Below are positions 1 to 7,755 of a stretch of 64,000 nt of DNA, in pieces. The number at the start of each line of letters is the position of its first letter. Positions within the stretch are counted from its first letter, which is position 1. Made by a program: the position numbers and the translations under genes. The stretch is from Muribaculaceae bacterium (GTDB lineage Bacteria; Bacteroidota; Bacteroidia; Bacteroidales; Muribaculaceae): positions 17,408-81,407 of the forward strand of contig JAGAYZ010000021.1 in NCBI GenBank assembly GCA_017940245.1, written 5' to 3'. The notes under the pieces were generated by a model. It saw nothing but the letters and a program-made list of their open reading frames with translations, was not told where the DNA came from and did not search any database.

Positions 1-929
1 ATGTCGGTTCGCACACTGTCCAAGCGGGTGATGGCATCGGTCAGATCCTTGTCGGCCACTTTGGGACGCAACAAAATGTGGCGCGTGTTGATGCGGTCGC
101 CACGCTTTTCAATCAACTGTATGATGTGGAAGCCATCGTCGGTTTCCACGATGTTCGACACTTTCTTGGTGTCATTGAGGTTGAAGGCTGCTGTAGCATA
201 TTCGGGCAACAGCATTGCACGGCTCATAAAGCCGGTTTCCCCGCCATATACAGCAGTCCCGGGATCCTCGCTATATAGGATGGCCATCGTCGAGAATTCG
301 CTCTCGCCATTGGTGATGCGCTGAGCGTAATCGCGCAATCTCGCTTTCACCTCATCCACCTCCTGCTGCGGTATGGTGGGATTGATGGTAATGATTTGCA
401 CCTCCACCTGCTTGGGGATAAAAGGAAGCGAGTCTTTAGGCAAAGTGTTATAGAACTTGCGCACCTCGGCCGGTGTGGCCTTCACTTTCTTGGTCAGGTT
501 GTACTGCACCTGCTGGATGCTGTTCTGGTCACGGACCATCTCGGCCAGTTTTTCTCGCAACACCGGCATGGGTTTGTGGAAATACTCCTCCACTTTCTCT
601 TTCGAGCCCAGGTTGGCGATGAAATAATTAATGCGGGCATCCACCTCGTGGGCCACCTGCGAGTCCTGAATCTCCACTGTGTCGATGCGTGCCTGGTGCA
701 GGAAGAGTTTGTCTATCGCCATCTTCTCCGGAATCACGCAATAAGGATTACCGTCGATTGGAGTACGTTCTTGCTGAAGATTCAGATACTGCTCCTCAAT
801 GTCGCTCTTGAAAATGGGTTCATCGCCCACAACCCAAGCCACCTCTTCGGCCACATTGTTTTGTCCATTCACGCTCACAGCCAGCGCAGCCACTGCGCAA
901 GCCATGTAATATTTCAATTGCTTTATCAT
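1..929 (-). CDS. SurA-like peptidylprolyl isomerase, 5' part (runs off window)
   Basis: Periplasmic chaperone/isomerase expected to help fold outer-membrane proteins. Translating the complement from the ATG at 929 gives an open frame to the window edge, about 309 residues, so the C-terminus is missing. A short signal peptide comes first, then a SurA-type N domain (about residues 28-170), then one complete parvulin rotamase domain containing GGETGFMSR, LPEYATAAFNL and DDGFHIIQL, then the start of a second parvulin repeat at NTRHILLRPK. This order (N domain plus two parvulin units) is that of SurA-family proteins. A TTTG/TAnnTTTG-type promoter lies about 20 bases upstream. The gene diverges from clpB. 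Family assignment is confident; calling it the true SurA orthologue is less so, because Bacteroidota carry several such proteins. Confidence 0.88.
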   Translation of the reverse strand, partial: MIKQLKYYMACAVAALAVSVNGQNNVAEEVAWVVGDEPIFKSDIEEQYLNLQQERTPIDGNPYCVIPEKMAIDKLFLHQARIDTVEIQDSQVAHEVDARINYFIANLGSKEKVEEYFHKPMPVLREKLAEMVRDQNSIQQVQYNLTKKVKATPAEVRKFYNTLPKDSLPFIPKQVEVQIITINPTIPQQEVDEVKARLRDYAQRITNGESEFSTMAILYSEDPGTAVYGGETGFMSRAMLLPEYATAAFNLNDTKKVSNIVETDDGFHIIQLIEKRGDRINTRHILLRPKVADKDLTDAITRLDSVRTD

Positions 930-951
930 ATTCAAAAATTATTTCAAACTG

Positions 952-983
952 CAAATTTCCACATTTTTCGCCACACCACCAAA
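952..983 (-). promoter_or_regulatory. Bacteroidota housekeeping promoter of the SurA-like gene
   Basis: Read on the minus strand, TTTG (980-983) is followed after 20 bases by GAAATTTG (952-959), one mismatch from the Bacteroidota -33/-7 consensus TTTG-N19-21-TAnnTTTG. It would give a leader of roughly 15-20 bases before the ATG at 929. Confidence 0.5.
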
Positions 984-1083
984 CCAATTAACAATTAATA
1001 AATAATAACGAGCAAATAATGAGCGTCAGTTGTTATTCCCGATTTGGATTGCAAATTGCGACAAAGGCTACTTGATAATGATT

Positions 1084-1101
1084 TGTCAGTTTTTTGGGAC
1101 A
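1084..1101. promoter_or_regulatory. TGTC-N10-GACA dyad, candidate enhancer-binding-protein site for clpB
   Basis: TGTC at 1084-1087 and GACA at 1098-1101 form a perfect 4+4 dyad with a 10-base spacer; flanking bases extend it to TTTGTC...GACAAA. Its centre lies about 120 bases upstream of the predicted sigma-54 start. The same TGTC-N10-GACA arrangement occurs at 19124-19141 upstream of the other sigma-54 promoter in the window. The role as activator site is inference. Confidence 0.4.
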
Positions 1102-1186
1102 AAAACATGTCACATTGTCATGCCAATCTTATCTAATTACTCGTGTCTAATGTCATATTTGGATGTAGAGCACACTTTCCTATTTC

Positions 1187-1201
1187 TGGCATAAATATTG
1201 C
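1187..1201 (+). promoter_or_regulatory. Sigma-54 (RpoN) promoter of clpB
   Basis: TGGCATAAATATTGC carries GG and GC exactly 10 bases apart, as in the sigma-54 -24/-12 consensus TGGCAC-N5-TTGC. Predicted transcription start is near 1212, giving a leader of about 20 bases that contains the ribosome binding site. A housekeeping-type pair (TTTG 1158-1161, TATTTCTG 1181-1188, spacer 19) overlaps the -24 region and may give basal transcription. Confidence 0.75.
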
Positions 1202-1220
1202 TTTATGCAGAAGTGAAAGA

Positions 1221-1226
1221 AAGGAG
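1221..1226 (+). promoter_or_regulatory. Strong Shine-Dalgarno of clpB
   Basis: AAGGAG lies 5 bases before the ATG at 1232 and about 8 before a second in-frame ATG at 1235. Such a site is unusual in this window, where most starts have AT-rich leaders without one. Either ATG is possible. Confidence 0.6.
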
Positions 1227-1231
1227 AAAAA

Positions 1232-3823
1232 ATGATGAATTTCAACAATTTTACCATTAAAAGTCAGGAAGTAATCCAAAAAGCTGTGGAACTAACCCGG
1301 CAAAACGGCAATCAGGCCATTGAACCCGAGCACCTGCTCAAGGCAGTGCTCACACAAGGTGATGGCGTGATGAACTTCGTGATGCAAAAACTGGATATTT
1401 CTCCAGTCATGATTGAGCGTCCGCTCGACGCAGCACTCTCCCACCTGCCTCGCGTGGCTGGTGGCGAACCCTACTTGAGCGGCACTTCGCAGAAAGTACT
1501 GGAAAAAGCCAACGAAGTGGCTAGGCGGCAAGGCGACCAATATGTGACCGTAGAAGCCATTTTCACGGCTCTTTTTGAAGTGAAATCGGCCGCCTCATCC
1601 ATTCTGAAAGATGCCGGTGTCACGCAAAAGGAACTCACGGCAGCCATACAGGAACTGAGACAAGGGAAAACCGCCACCGGACAGGAAGCCGAAGAGCAGT
1701 ACCAGGCGCTGAGCAAATATGCAGTAAATCTCAATGAACGTGCCCGGCAGGGTAAACTGGATCCTGTAATCGGCCGAGACGACGAAATTCGGCGTGTGTT
1801 GCAAATCCTGAGTCGGCGCACCAAGAACAACCCTATCTTGATAGGCGAACCCGGTACCGGAAAAACTGCCATCGTCGAAGGACTGGCACAACGTATCGTG
1901 CGCGGCGATGTACCCGAGAACTTGAAGATGAAACAGGTGTATTCGCTTGATATGGGCGCATTGATTGCAGGCGCAAAGTATCAAGGTGAATTTGAGGAGC
2001 GACTCAAGGCTGTGATTAACGAGATTACACAGGCACAAGGCGAAATCATTCTGTTCATCGACGAGATTCACACCCTTGTGGGGGCCGGGAAGAGCAGCGG
2101 TGCCATGGATGCCGCCAACATCCTCAAGCCGGCACTTGCACGAGGCGACCTGCGCAGTATCGGTGCCACCACTCTGGACGAATATCAAAAATATTTTGAA
2201 AAAGACAAGGCGCTTGAACGCCGATTCCAGGTGGTGATGGTCGATGAGCCTGACGAAGAAAGTGCCATTGCCATCTTGCGTGGACTGAAGGAGAAATATG
2301 AAAACCATCACAAGGTGCGTATCAAAGACGATGCCATCATCGCTGCCGTGCAACTGAGCCAGCGTTACATCAGCGACCGTTTCCTGCCCGACAAGGCCAT
2401 CGACCTGGTAGATGAGGCAGCCGCCAAACTACGTATAGAAATGGACAGTGTGCCCGAGGGACTGGACGAAATCTCACGTAAGATTTCACAACTGGAAATT
2501 GAACGCGCGGCTATCAAGCGCGATGGCGACGAGCAGCGCATCGCCGGAATCGACAAGCAACTGGCCGAGATGCGCGACCGCGAAAATGAGTACAACGCCC
2601 GCTGGAAAAGCGAAAAAGAGCTCATTAACAAAATCCAGCAAAACAAAATTGACATGGAGCAGCTCAATTTCGAAGCCGAGCGAGCCGAACGCAATGGCGA
2701 TTATGGACGTGTGGCTGAAATCCGCTATTCGCTCATTGGCCAGAAGCAAGATGAGAATCGCCGTTACCAAGAGCAGTTGCGACAGATGCAGGGCGACAAG
2801 GCACTTATCAAGGAAGAGGTGGATAGCGACGACATCGCCGAGGTGGTGAGCCGCTGGACCGGTATTCCCGTCACCAAGATGCTACAAAGCGAAATGGACA
2901 AACTGCTGCATCTTGAAGACGAACTGCACAAGCGCGTAGTGGGTCAGGACGATGCCATCAAGGCCATCAGCGATGCCGTGCGGCGCAGTCGTGCCGGACT
3001 GAACGATCCGCGCCGTCCCATCGGCTCATTCATTTTCTTGGGAACGACTGGCGTGGGCAAAACCGAGCTGGCCAAGGCCCTGGCCGACTATATGTTCAAC
3101 GATGAGAACATGATGACCCGTATCGACATGAGCGAGTATCAAGAAAAATTCTCGGCAACCAGGCTCATCGGAGCGCCTCCGGGCTATGTAGGTTACGATG
3201 AAGGCGGCCAACTCACCGAAGCCGTACGACGCAAGCCCTATAGCGTGGTGTTGTTCGACGAGATTGAGAAAGCACACCCCGACGTGTTCAACGTGCTGCT
3301 GCAAGTGCTCGACGACGGACGACTCACCGACAACAAAGGCCGCACCGTCAACTTCAAGAACACCATCATCATCATGACCAGTAACATGGGGTCGAGTCTG
3401 ATTCGTGAGCGTTTCGAGCACTTGAATGCCGAAAATCGCAACCAAATTATCGATAGTACGCGAAACGAAGTGATGGATATGCTCAAGCAAAGCATCAGAC
3501 CTGAGTTCTTGAATCGAATTGACGAGATTATCATGTTCACGCCACTTGATGAGCAACAAATCAAGCAGATTGTCAGCCTGCAGCTCAAAGGCGTCAAGAA
3601 GATGCTGGCTACAAATGGCATCACACTCGAAGCCACCGATGCAGCGGTCCAACTGCTGGCTCGTGCAGGCTATGACCCCGAATTTGGTGCACGACCTGTT
3701 AAACGCGCCATCCAAAACATGGTGCTCAACCAGTTGAGCAAGGACATCATTGCCCAGCGTGTGAACCGCGACCGGCCCATCACCATCGATGCCACCGGCG
3801 ACACCCTCACCTTCAGCAACTAA
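1232..3823 (+). CDS. clpB: ClpB protein disaggregase
   Basis: Hsp100 hexameric ATPase that threads aggregated proteins through its pore in cooperation with DnaK. The 863-residue length is normal for ClpB. Order: Clp N-domain repeats (about 1-145), NBD1 with Walker A GEPGTGKT at 205-212 and FIDEIHTL Walker B, the long coiled-coil M domain (about 405-525) that separates ClpB from ClpA/ClpC, then NBD2 with GTTGVGKT at 604-611 and LFDEIEKAH. The segment after NBD2 Walker B lacks an IGF/VGF ClpP-docking tripeptide, as expected for ClpB. It is monocistronic: a sigma-54 promoter precedes it and a 28-bp hairpin follows it. Stress-linked RpoN control is inferred from the promoter. Confidence 0.98.
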   Translation: MMNFNNFTIKSQEVIQKAVELTRQNGNQAIEPEHLLKAVLTQGDGVMNFVMQKLDISPVMIERPLDAALSHLPRVAGGEPYLSGTSQKVLEKANEVARRQGDQYVTVEAIFTALFEVKSAASSILKDAGVTQKELTAAIQELRQGKTATGQEAEEQYQALSKYAVNLNERARQGKLDPVIGRDDEIRRVLQILSRRTKNNPILIGEPGTGKTAIVEGLAQRIVRGDVPENLKMKQVYSLDMGALIAGAKYQGEFEERLKAVINEITQAQGEIILFIDEIHTLVGAGKSSGAMDAANILKPALARGDLRSIGATTLDEYQKYFEKDKALERRFQVVMVDEPDEESAIAILRGLKEKYENHHKVRIKDDAIIAAVQLSQRYISDRFLPDKAIDLVDEAAAKLRIEMDSVPEGLDEISRKISQLEIERAAIKRDGDEQRIAGIDKQLAEMRDRENEYNARWKSEKELINKIQQNKIDMEQLNFEAERAERNGDYGRVAEIRYSLIGQKQDENRRYQEQLRQMQGDKALIKEEVDSDDIAEVVSRWTGIPVTKMLQSEMDKLLHLEDELHKRVVGQDDAIKAISDAVRRSRAGLNDPRRPIGSFIFLGTTGVGKTELAKALADYMFNDENMMTRIDMSEYQEKFSATRLIGAPPGYVGYDEGGQLTEAVRRKPYSVVLFDEIEKAHPDVFNVLLQVLDDGRLTDNKGRTVNFKNTIIIMTSNMGSSLIRERFEHLNAENRNQIIDSTRNEVMDMLKQSIRPEFLNRIDEIIMFTPLDEQQIKQIVSLQLKGVKKMLATNGITLEATDAAVQLLARAGYDPEFGARPVKRAIQNMVLNQLSKDIIAQRVNRDRPITIDATGDTLTFSN

Positions 3824-3850
3824 CCCAAATTATATTCAATCGTTTGGCCA

Positions 3851-3909
3851 CATTATAATAACAAGAAATGGGGCGAGATTTTCTCGCCCCATTTCTTGTT
3901 ATTATAATG
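3851..3909. terminator. Bidirectional terminator, perfect 28-bp inverted repeat
   Basis: Arms 3851-3878 and 3882-3909 are exact complements around a 3-base TTT loop. GC-rich core GGGGCGAGA, AT-rich outer arms. It sits between the convergent clpB (ends 3823) and the surface-protein gene (stop codon at 3913-3915) and can serve both strands, because AT-rich arms supply U-rich tails in either direction. Confidence 0.9.
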
Positions 3910-3912
3910 ATG

Positions 3913-6900
3913 CTACTTTGCCAGACGCAAACCGATACGATTAGTCGCTGCTGTTGGAGCGTTATAAGTACGACTTGAAGTACGACAATTACCCACACTA
4001 CTGTGCCACCCTCCACCCCTGCAAACTCTAAATGTTCCCGTCTCAGGCCCTTTTGGATTAGTTTGAGATTCCGCGCTATATGCGCCATACCAATCACTAC
4101 ACCACTCCCATACGTTACCACTCATATCATATAGCCCTAACTCATTTGCATTCTTTTGGGCAACAGAGTGTGTTCTCTCGGAGTTGGTACCGCACCATGC
4201 TACATTAAGCACTTCATCATCCCCTGAATACTTATGCTTTTCAGATTGATTGCCTCCACGAGCCGCATACTCCCACTCTGCCTCAGTTGGCATTCGGAAG
4301 GACATTTTAGTTATTTCATTTAACCGTTCTATAAACTCCAAACAGTCATCATAGCTCACGCATTCTACAGGACATTGAAGATTATCATTGAACTCACTGG
4401 GGTTGTGCCCCATTACTGCATTCCATAGTTCTTGAGTTACTTCGGTAACCCCTATTGAATAATTAGATAGTGTGACTTTATGCACTGGCTTTTCTAAATT
4501 TGTAGCATCACTTCCTTGCTCATCAGTACCCCCCATATTAAATGTGCCTCCAGCAACACGCACCATATCAAATGTAACTCCATTTACAACATACGTCTGT
4601 ATCCTAGAGTAATTTGATGGAAATAATATTAAATTGATAATTTCATTCACATCTTCCACATCTATCTTCCCATCACCATTAATGTCAACATTTCCGGGAT
4701 AATCACCATTCGTATTAATCTTTAGAATGTAATTAATTACAACGTTCACATCTTCCACATCTACCTTCCCATCACCATTAACGTCGCCTTGAGAAATCTC
4801 ATCTACCCTTATTAAACATGATGCTGAGAGGTTAGTTCCATCCGTTGTCGTGGCAATCACGGCAGCTATTCCTTTAGCCAACGCAGTAATCTCTCCATCA
4901 GAGTTCACATTGACAACCCGCGTATCTGTAGAAGTCCATTGAACTGGACTATACGCATAATTTGGTTTAAATGTTACACTCAATTGATGATGTTGCCCAC
5001 AAAAGAGTTTAATGTCATTTTCACTAAGAACTATTCCAGTAGTCAAAGGAACTGGTACAAAAACAATACATGAATCCCGTAAACCATTTAAATTAATAGC
5101 AGTTATATATATTGTCCCTGGACTTATTGCAGTTACAAATCCATCTTTAACACTTGCTACTTTAGCATTACCAGATTGCCATGTAATATCAACCGCATCT
5201 AAGCCACTTGGACATTCAATAGCTTTTAATTGATAGGTTTGACCTATATCCAGTGTGATTTCGTGCTTATTTATTTCTATGCTTGTTACATTTGGGCGTA
5301 CAACAGACACAATACAACTAGCCATTAGACCATCTGGATTAATTGCTGATATTACGGCCTCACCTGAGTTTCTGGCTGACACTAATCCATTATTTGTCAC
5401 AGTTGCGACTATTGTATCTGAAGACGTCCACCTAATATTCTCTGCATCGGTACCAAATGGGCGCTCAAATGCTTTAAGCTGAAATTGTTGACCAATCTCT
5501 AGAGTTTGATTCGTAATGTTGAGTTCTATTGATTCCACCACTCGTTCAAGAACAGTTACAACACAAGCAGCAAAGAGATATGATCCATCAGTTGTTGTTG
5601 CAGTAATAACAGTATTACCCGGTATAATTGGATTTACTCTACATTTACCATGACCTAAATCTTCTATAGTTGCCACAGACGGATTACTTGATGCCCAATT
5701 AACGTTATCAATAATCCATTTATCAGGTGTAAACAAAACATTTAATTCAGTTGGTTGTTTCTGATATATGGTAATAGATGGTTCTAGAGAAATAGCTGTA
5801 ATGGGTACACTGTATTCCTCCATTTTAGTAAAAAATGACCATCCATTATATTCAAAACCTCCTTCCGACTCTAAAAGATTTTCTGTTCTAAAATTATCAA
5901 TACTCCCAACAGGTACGCGCAATATTGAATTTTCAAATATATTATCATCGAAGGGTAATTCTCGTTCAACTAACATATCATGATAAAAATCCGTACTACA
6001 AATCCTTGTATCAGACGATTCGGCATAAATAACACCTAAGCCTGTTTTAGAAAAGGCATCTTCGCCAATTCTTTTAACTGTTGAAGGAATTAATAGGATG
6101 TTTATCGGTGAACCATGAAATGCTCTTTCACCTATGAATTCAATATTTCGAGGGATTGCAATTGAATCGGGCAAATTAGGGCAATTACTAAAGACATCAC
6201 ATGGAATTTCACTCATTGCACATGTGATAGGCAATTTTGTTATGCCCGTGCCTGAAAGACAAGCGACTCCAAGATTCTTCTCTGTGTCAGGGATAACAAC
6301 TTCTGTTAGATTAATGCATCCATAAAAAGTATAACCTTTCAAGGAAGGTATGTCATCTGGAATGACTACAGATGTCACTTCTTCTCCATTCAAATAAAGA
6401 TGATGAGCATATTCTGTTGGATTACCTGTTGATGTATGTGATACATATAAATTATCCCAACCTGCGTCAATAAAACCGCCTTCATAATATATACAACCAC
6501 GGAAATAAATCTCAACCCACGCCCTGATATCTTTAATATCTACCCTTTGTAGTTTTATGCAATTCTCAAAGGCCGATTTACCGATGGAAGTGATTGTAGG
6601 TGGAATCATAATACCAGTTATATCTGTAAATGCAAATGCAAAATCAGATATTTGTTTCACTACATAATTCTGTCCTTGGAAAGAAACATTTGGTGGTATT
6701 GCAATCGAATTAGAAACATTCGGATAATTGATACCCATAGGCGGATTCTCAGTTTTAACTCCTTCTATGACCCAATATGGGTTTATATATCTAAGATTAA
6801 AGTCATCGATGGTATCAACCAATTCAAAACTAATTCTAATAGTACTGGTGACCTCTACACTCTTCTCGTCAAGAATATTGTAAGCAAGGCCATCAACCAT

Positions 6901-6978
6901 GAAATCGTAGGCATTGATTGTATGCGACATGGTTAACATACAAAGTAGCAGACTGGCTCTATGGAAAAACACTTTCAT
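3913..6978 (-). CDS. Secreted chimera: LRR_5/BspA - four BIG_2 - dockerin-like - FGE-sulfatase-like domain
   Basis: Large surface or secreted protein, about 1021 residues from the ATG at 6978; that start is preferred over an upstream one at 7056 because it begins directly with a signal peptide (MKVFFHRASLLLCMLTM). Visible order: BspA-type leucine-rich repeats (about 100-325), four bacterial Ig-like BIG_2 domains (about 393-725) with the recurring W-x-S-S-x-x-x-x-A-T pattern, two dockerin-like calcium loops (about 728-792, GDVNGDGKVDVEDVN and DINGDGKIDVEDVN), then an FGE/SUMF1-type domain (about 804-1021; MRVAGGTFNMGG, PTEAEWEYAARGG, SGNVWEWCSDW, GLRL). Its last block reads GGGWHSSVGNCR, matching the non-catalytic branch; the copper-binding cysteine pair of true formylglycine-generating enzyme is not apparent. 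Base composition is clearly more AT-rich than neighbouring genes, a sign of transfer. Adhesive or glycan-binding function is inference. Confidence 0.85.
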   Translation of the reverse strand: MKVFFHRASLLLCMLTMSHTINAYDFMVDGLAYNILDEKSVEVTSTIRISFELVDTIDDFNLRYINPYWVIEGVKTENPPMGINYPNVSNSIAIPPNVSFQGQNYVVKQISDFAFAFTDITGIMIPPTITSIGKSAFENCIKLQRVDIKDIRAWVEIYFRGCIYYEGGFIDAGWDNLYVSHTSTGNPTEYAHHLYLNGEEVTSVVIPDDIPSLKGYTFYGCINLTEVVIPDTEKNLGVACLSGTGITKLPITCAMSEIPCDVFSNCPNLPDSIAIPRNIEFIGERAFHGSPINILLIPSTVKRIGEDAFSKTGLGVIYAESSDTRICSTDFYHDMLVERELPFDDNIFENSILRVPVGSIDNFRTENLLESEGGFEYNGWSFFTKMEEYSVPITAISLEPSITIYQKQPTELNVLFTPDKWIIDNVNWASSNPSVATIEDLGHGKCRVNPIIPGNTVITATTTDGSYLFAACVVTVLERVVESIELNITNQTLEIGQQFQLKAFERPFGTDAENIRWTSSDTIVATVTNNGLVSARNSGEAVISAINPDGLMASCIVSVVRPNVTSIEINKHEITLDIGQTYQLKAIECPSGLDAVDITWQSGNAKVASVKDGFVTAISPGTIYITAINLNGLRDSCIVFVPVPLTTGIVLSENDIKLFCGQHHQLSVTFKPNYAYSPVQWTSTDTRVVNVNSDGEITALAKGIAAVIATTTDGTNLSASCLIRVDEISQGDVNGDGKVDVEDVNVVINYILKINTNGDYPGNVDINGDGKIDVEDVNEIINLILFPSNYSRIQTYVVNGVTFDMVRVAGGTFNMGGTDEQGSDATNLEKPVHKVTLSNYSIGVTEVTQELWNAVMGHNPSEFNDNLQCPVECVSYDDCLEFIERLNEITKMSFRMPTEAEWEYAARGGNQSEKHKYSGDDEVLNVAWCGTNSERTHSVAQKNANELGLYDMSGNVWEWCSDWYGAYSAESQTNPKGPETGTFRVCRGGGWHSSVGNCRTSSRTYNAPTAATNRIGLRLAK

Positions 6979-7110
6979 TTTAATACTAAAATTTGATTTA
7001 GGAAAATAGAAACAATAATCTGTTGCAAAAATAATAATAGTTTCTAAACTATGCAAATTAAAGATCTAGATAAGCGCACTGCTTCATCTCAACTTAAAAC
7101 AATCTATTAG

Positions 7111-7749
7111 TCAGTAGCCAAGGTTCTCGCCCACTAGCACTACGGTGAAGCGACCCGGAGTGCGGTTGTTGCGAAGCAGGTGGATGTAGCTGCAGATGCT
7201 GTCGGGTGAAGTGCAGTTATGGCACACACCATCAATCTTGCAGGGGGTGTTGATGTCAAAACGTGCAGCGTTGATGGGCGATGCTGTGCTGCGAGCCCTG
7301 GCCACAGCAGCTTCAACCGTTGGAGCCACCTTATTCAGCCCAATGACAAAAATGACTTTCTTTGGTCCCCACGTGATGGCCGCCACGCGGTTGCCATTGC
7401 CATCGATATTGACAATCACCCCGTCTTCCGACAGGGCATTGGCACTTGAGAGAAACACATCGGCCGTAAAGGCACGCAAATACATCTCCTGTTTCTCCTT
7501 CGCATCAGTAACCAAATCGCGGTCAAGCACTTCGAGCGTGCTGCGCTCACGCAGCATTTGTGGAATGTCCATGTCGCGAATGGTCATTGTTCCGCCCCAG
7601 GTCACACTGCTCCCATCGGGAATCAGCGACAGCACCGTAGCTGCGGCCTCGGCAGTCGTGGGGCAATAACAAGCCTCTATGTGACGGCGGTTCAGATTCT
7701 TGATCAATGTCTGAGCAAGTAATGAGTTCCTTTGTTCTGTGGGTGTCAT
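7111..7749 (-). CDS. LUD-domain protein (LutC/YkgG type)
   Basis: 212 residues matching the LUD domain family, whose LutB/LutC members take part in L-lactate oxidation and whose stand-alone members have unclear roles. Seen: SSVTWGGTMTIRDMDIPQ near the N-terminus and the block AEAAVARARSTASPINAAR followed by a Cys-rich stretch CKIDGVCHNCTSPDSIC, which is frequent in stand-alone Bacteroidota versions and could hold a metal. No lutA or lutB partner lies in the window. It is the last gene of a minus-strand operon, 6 bases after the phosphoethanolamine transferase gene. The substrate is unknown. Confidence 0.8.
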   Translation of the reverse strand: MTPTEQRNSLLAQTLIKNLNRRHIEACYCPTTAEAAATVLSLIPDGSSVTWGGTMTIRDMDIPQMLRERSTLEVLDRDLVTDAKEKQEMYLRAFTADVFLSSANALSEDGVIVNIDGNGNRVAAITWGPKKVIFVIGLNKVAPTVEAAVARARSTASPINAARFDINTPCKIDGVCHNCTSPDSICSYIHLLRNNRTPGRFTVVLVGENLGY

Positions 7750-7755
7750 AACAGA

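Larger units (their letters stand above)
930..1231. other. Divergent intergenic region, SurA-like gene / clpB
   Basis: 302 bases without a gene. It contains the leader and promoter of the minus-strand isomerase gene (952-983), and for clpB a sigma-54 core promoter at 1187-1201, a dyad at 1084-1101 and a good ribosome binding site at 1221-1226. TGTCA occurs several times between 1084 and 1155. I see no RNA gene in it. Confidence 0.7.

Noticed and set aside
396-998. 200-codon plus-strand frame at the window start
   Set aside because: Lies opposite the SurA-like gene, whose minus-strand translation shows signal peptide, N domain and parvulin motifs.
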